A program made the translations under genes and the position numbers. From the NCBI GenBank assembly GCA_019509685.1, contig JAEKLU010000085.1, positions 1 through 6,382 on the forward strand: a DNA stretch of 6,382 nucleotides, in the 5' to 3' direction. Origin of the DNA: Mesorhizobium sp. (GTDB lineage Bacteria; Pseudomonadota; Alphaproteobacteria; Rhizobiales; Rhizobiaceae). Of this stretch, positions 6,231 through 6,382 are shown in pieces. The number at the start of each line of letters is the position of its first letter. Position 1 is the first letter of the stretch. The notes below the pieces were generated by a model. That model was not told where the DNA came from. It saw nothing but the letters and a program-made list of their open reading frames with translations, and ran no database searches.

Positions 6231-6382
6231 AGCGGCAAAGCTGAGCACGATCGGGGACGATGACATAGTCCGGGACGAGCCTCTGCACCGTCCCGCAGTC
6301 GGGGCGGATGCGCCGGGTGAAGACATCTATGACGACCGGTTCGTCAAGGGCGTCTTCCACCGCTGTTCCGGCCGTTACATCA
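6226..6382 (+). CDS. Probable N terminus of a class I SAM-dependent methyltransferase-like protein; start unresolved, cut at the right edge
   Basis: The plus frame is open from just after TGA (6223-6225) to the window end. It ends with GEDIYDDRFVKGVF then HRCSGRYI, which resembles the Tyr-Asp-x-x-Phe-Val-x-x-Leu-Phe-Asp-x-x-x-x-x-Tyr opening of UbiE-like class I methyltransferases. The SAM-binding glycine motif would come later, outside the window. Over the last 22 codons G+C is about 17/22 at position 3, 13/22 at position 1 and 8/22 at position 2, the order expected for a real gene in this frame. However, there is no ATG, GTG or TTG in the open stretch. CTG at 6241 would give LSTIGDDDIV, a plausible N terminus if initiated there. 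The opposite strand is also open across the region (6151 to the edge) in the same codon register, but its bias is the reverse of that expected. The start coordinate given is only the limit of the open frame. Moderate to low certainty. Confidence 0.42.

Noticed and set aside
6173..6244. 23-codon plus-strand open frame starting ATG AAA CGG after AGGAAAAGT
   Set aside because: It lies almost wholly in the repeat and hairpin; the ribosome-site-like purines belong to the repeat. No evidence of a real peptide.
6151..6360. Minus-strand open frame ending ELNRFILFLELL, open to the window edge
   Set aside because: Its C terminus is translated from the intergenic repeat and its stop overlaps the dehydrogenase stop. 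G+C by codon position favours the plus strand for the same bases. Not excluded completely.

Overview
The window comes from a high-GC alphaproteobacterium, most likely of the Rhizobiales (Mesorhizobium-like). Three things point there: strong G/C bias at third codon positions, a ~180-kDa class NAD-glutamate dehydrogenase of alphaproteobacterial length, and a short intergenic repeat after that gene that resembles, from memory, a very common rhizobial intergenic palindromic repeat. The genus is an inference; no marker gene is present.

Layout. Bases 1-553 (minus) hold the N-terminal 184 codons of a histidine/phenylalanine ammonia-lyase family protein that starts with a clear signal peptide and runs off the left edge. 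Bases 554-686 are intergenic, with a candidate promoter for that gene. Bases 687-1250 (minus) encode a complete 187-aa AhpD-like peroxidase-related protein with an intact CxxC-x3-His active site. Bases 1251-1378 are a divergent regulatory region. Bases 1379-6154 (plus) encode the complete 1591-aa NAD-specific glutamate dehydrogenase, which fills three quarters of the window. A degenerate rhizobial-type repeat begins at the dehydrogenase stop codon and contains a perfect hairpin. From about 6226 to the right edge the plus strand is open in a frame whose end resembles the N terminus of a UbiE-like SAM-dependent methyltransferase, but no ordinary start codon is visible.

How the genes relate. The dehydrogenase deaminates glutamate oxidatively to 2-oxoglutarate and ammonium, feeding amino-acid carbon into the TCA cycle. 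The lyase family also releases ammonia from an amino acid, but this member is predicted to be exported and its substrate is unknown. The AhpD-like protein is probably a small thiol-redox or peroxide-protection enzyme. The two minus-strand genes point away from the dehydrogenase, and a shared pathway is not established. I see no mobile element, CRISPR array, tRNA or rRNA, and no evidence of a novel multi-gene system. The points most worth checking are the exported lyase with unusual active-site residues, the altered repeat, and the missing start of the right-hand gene.
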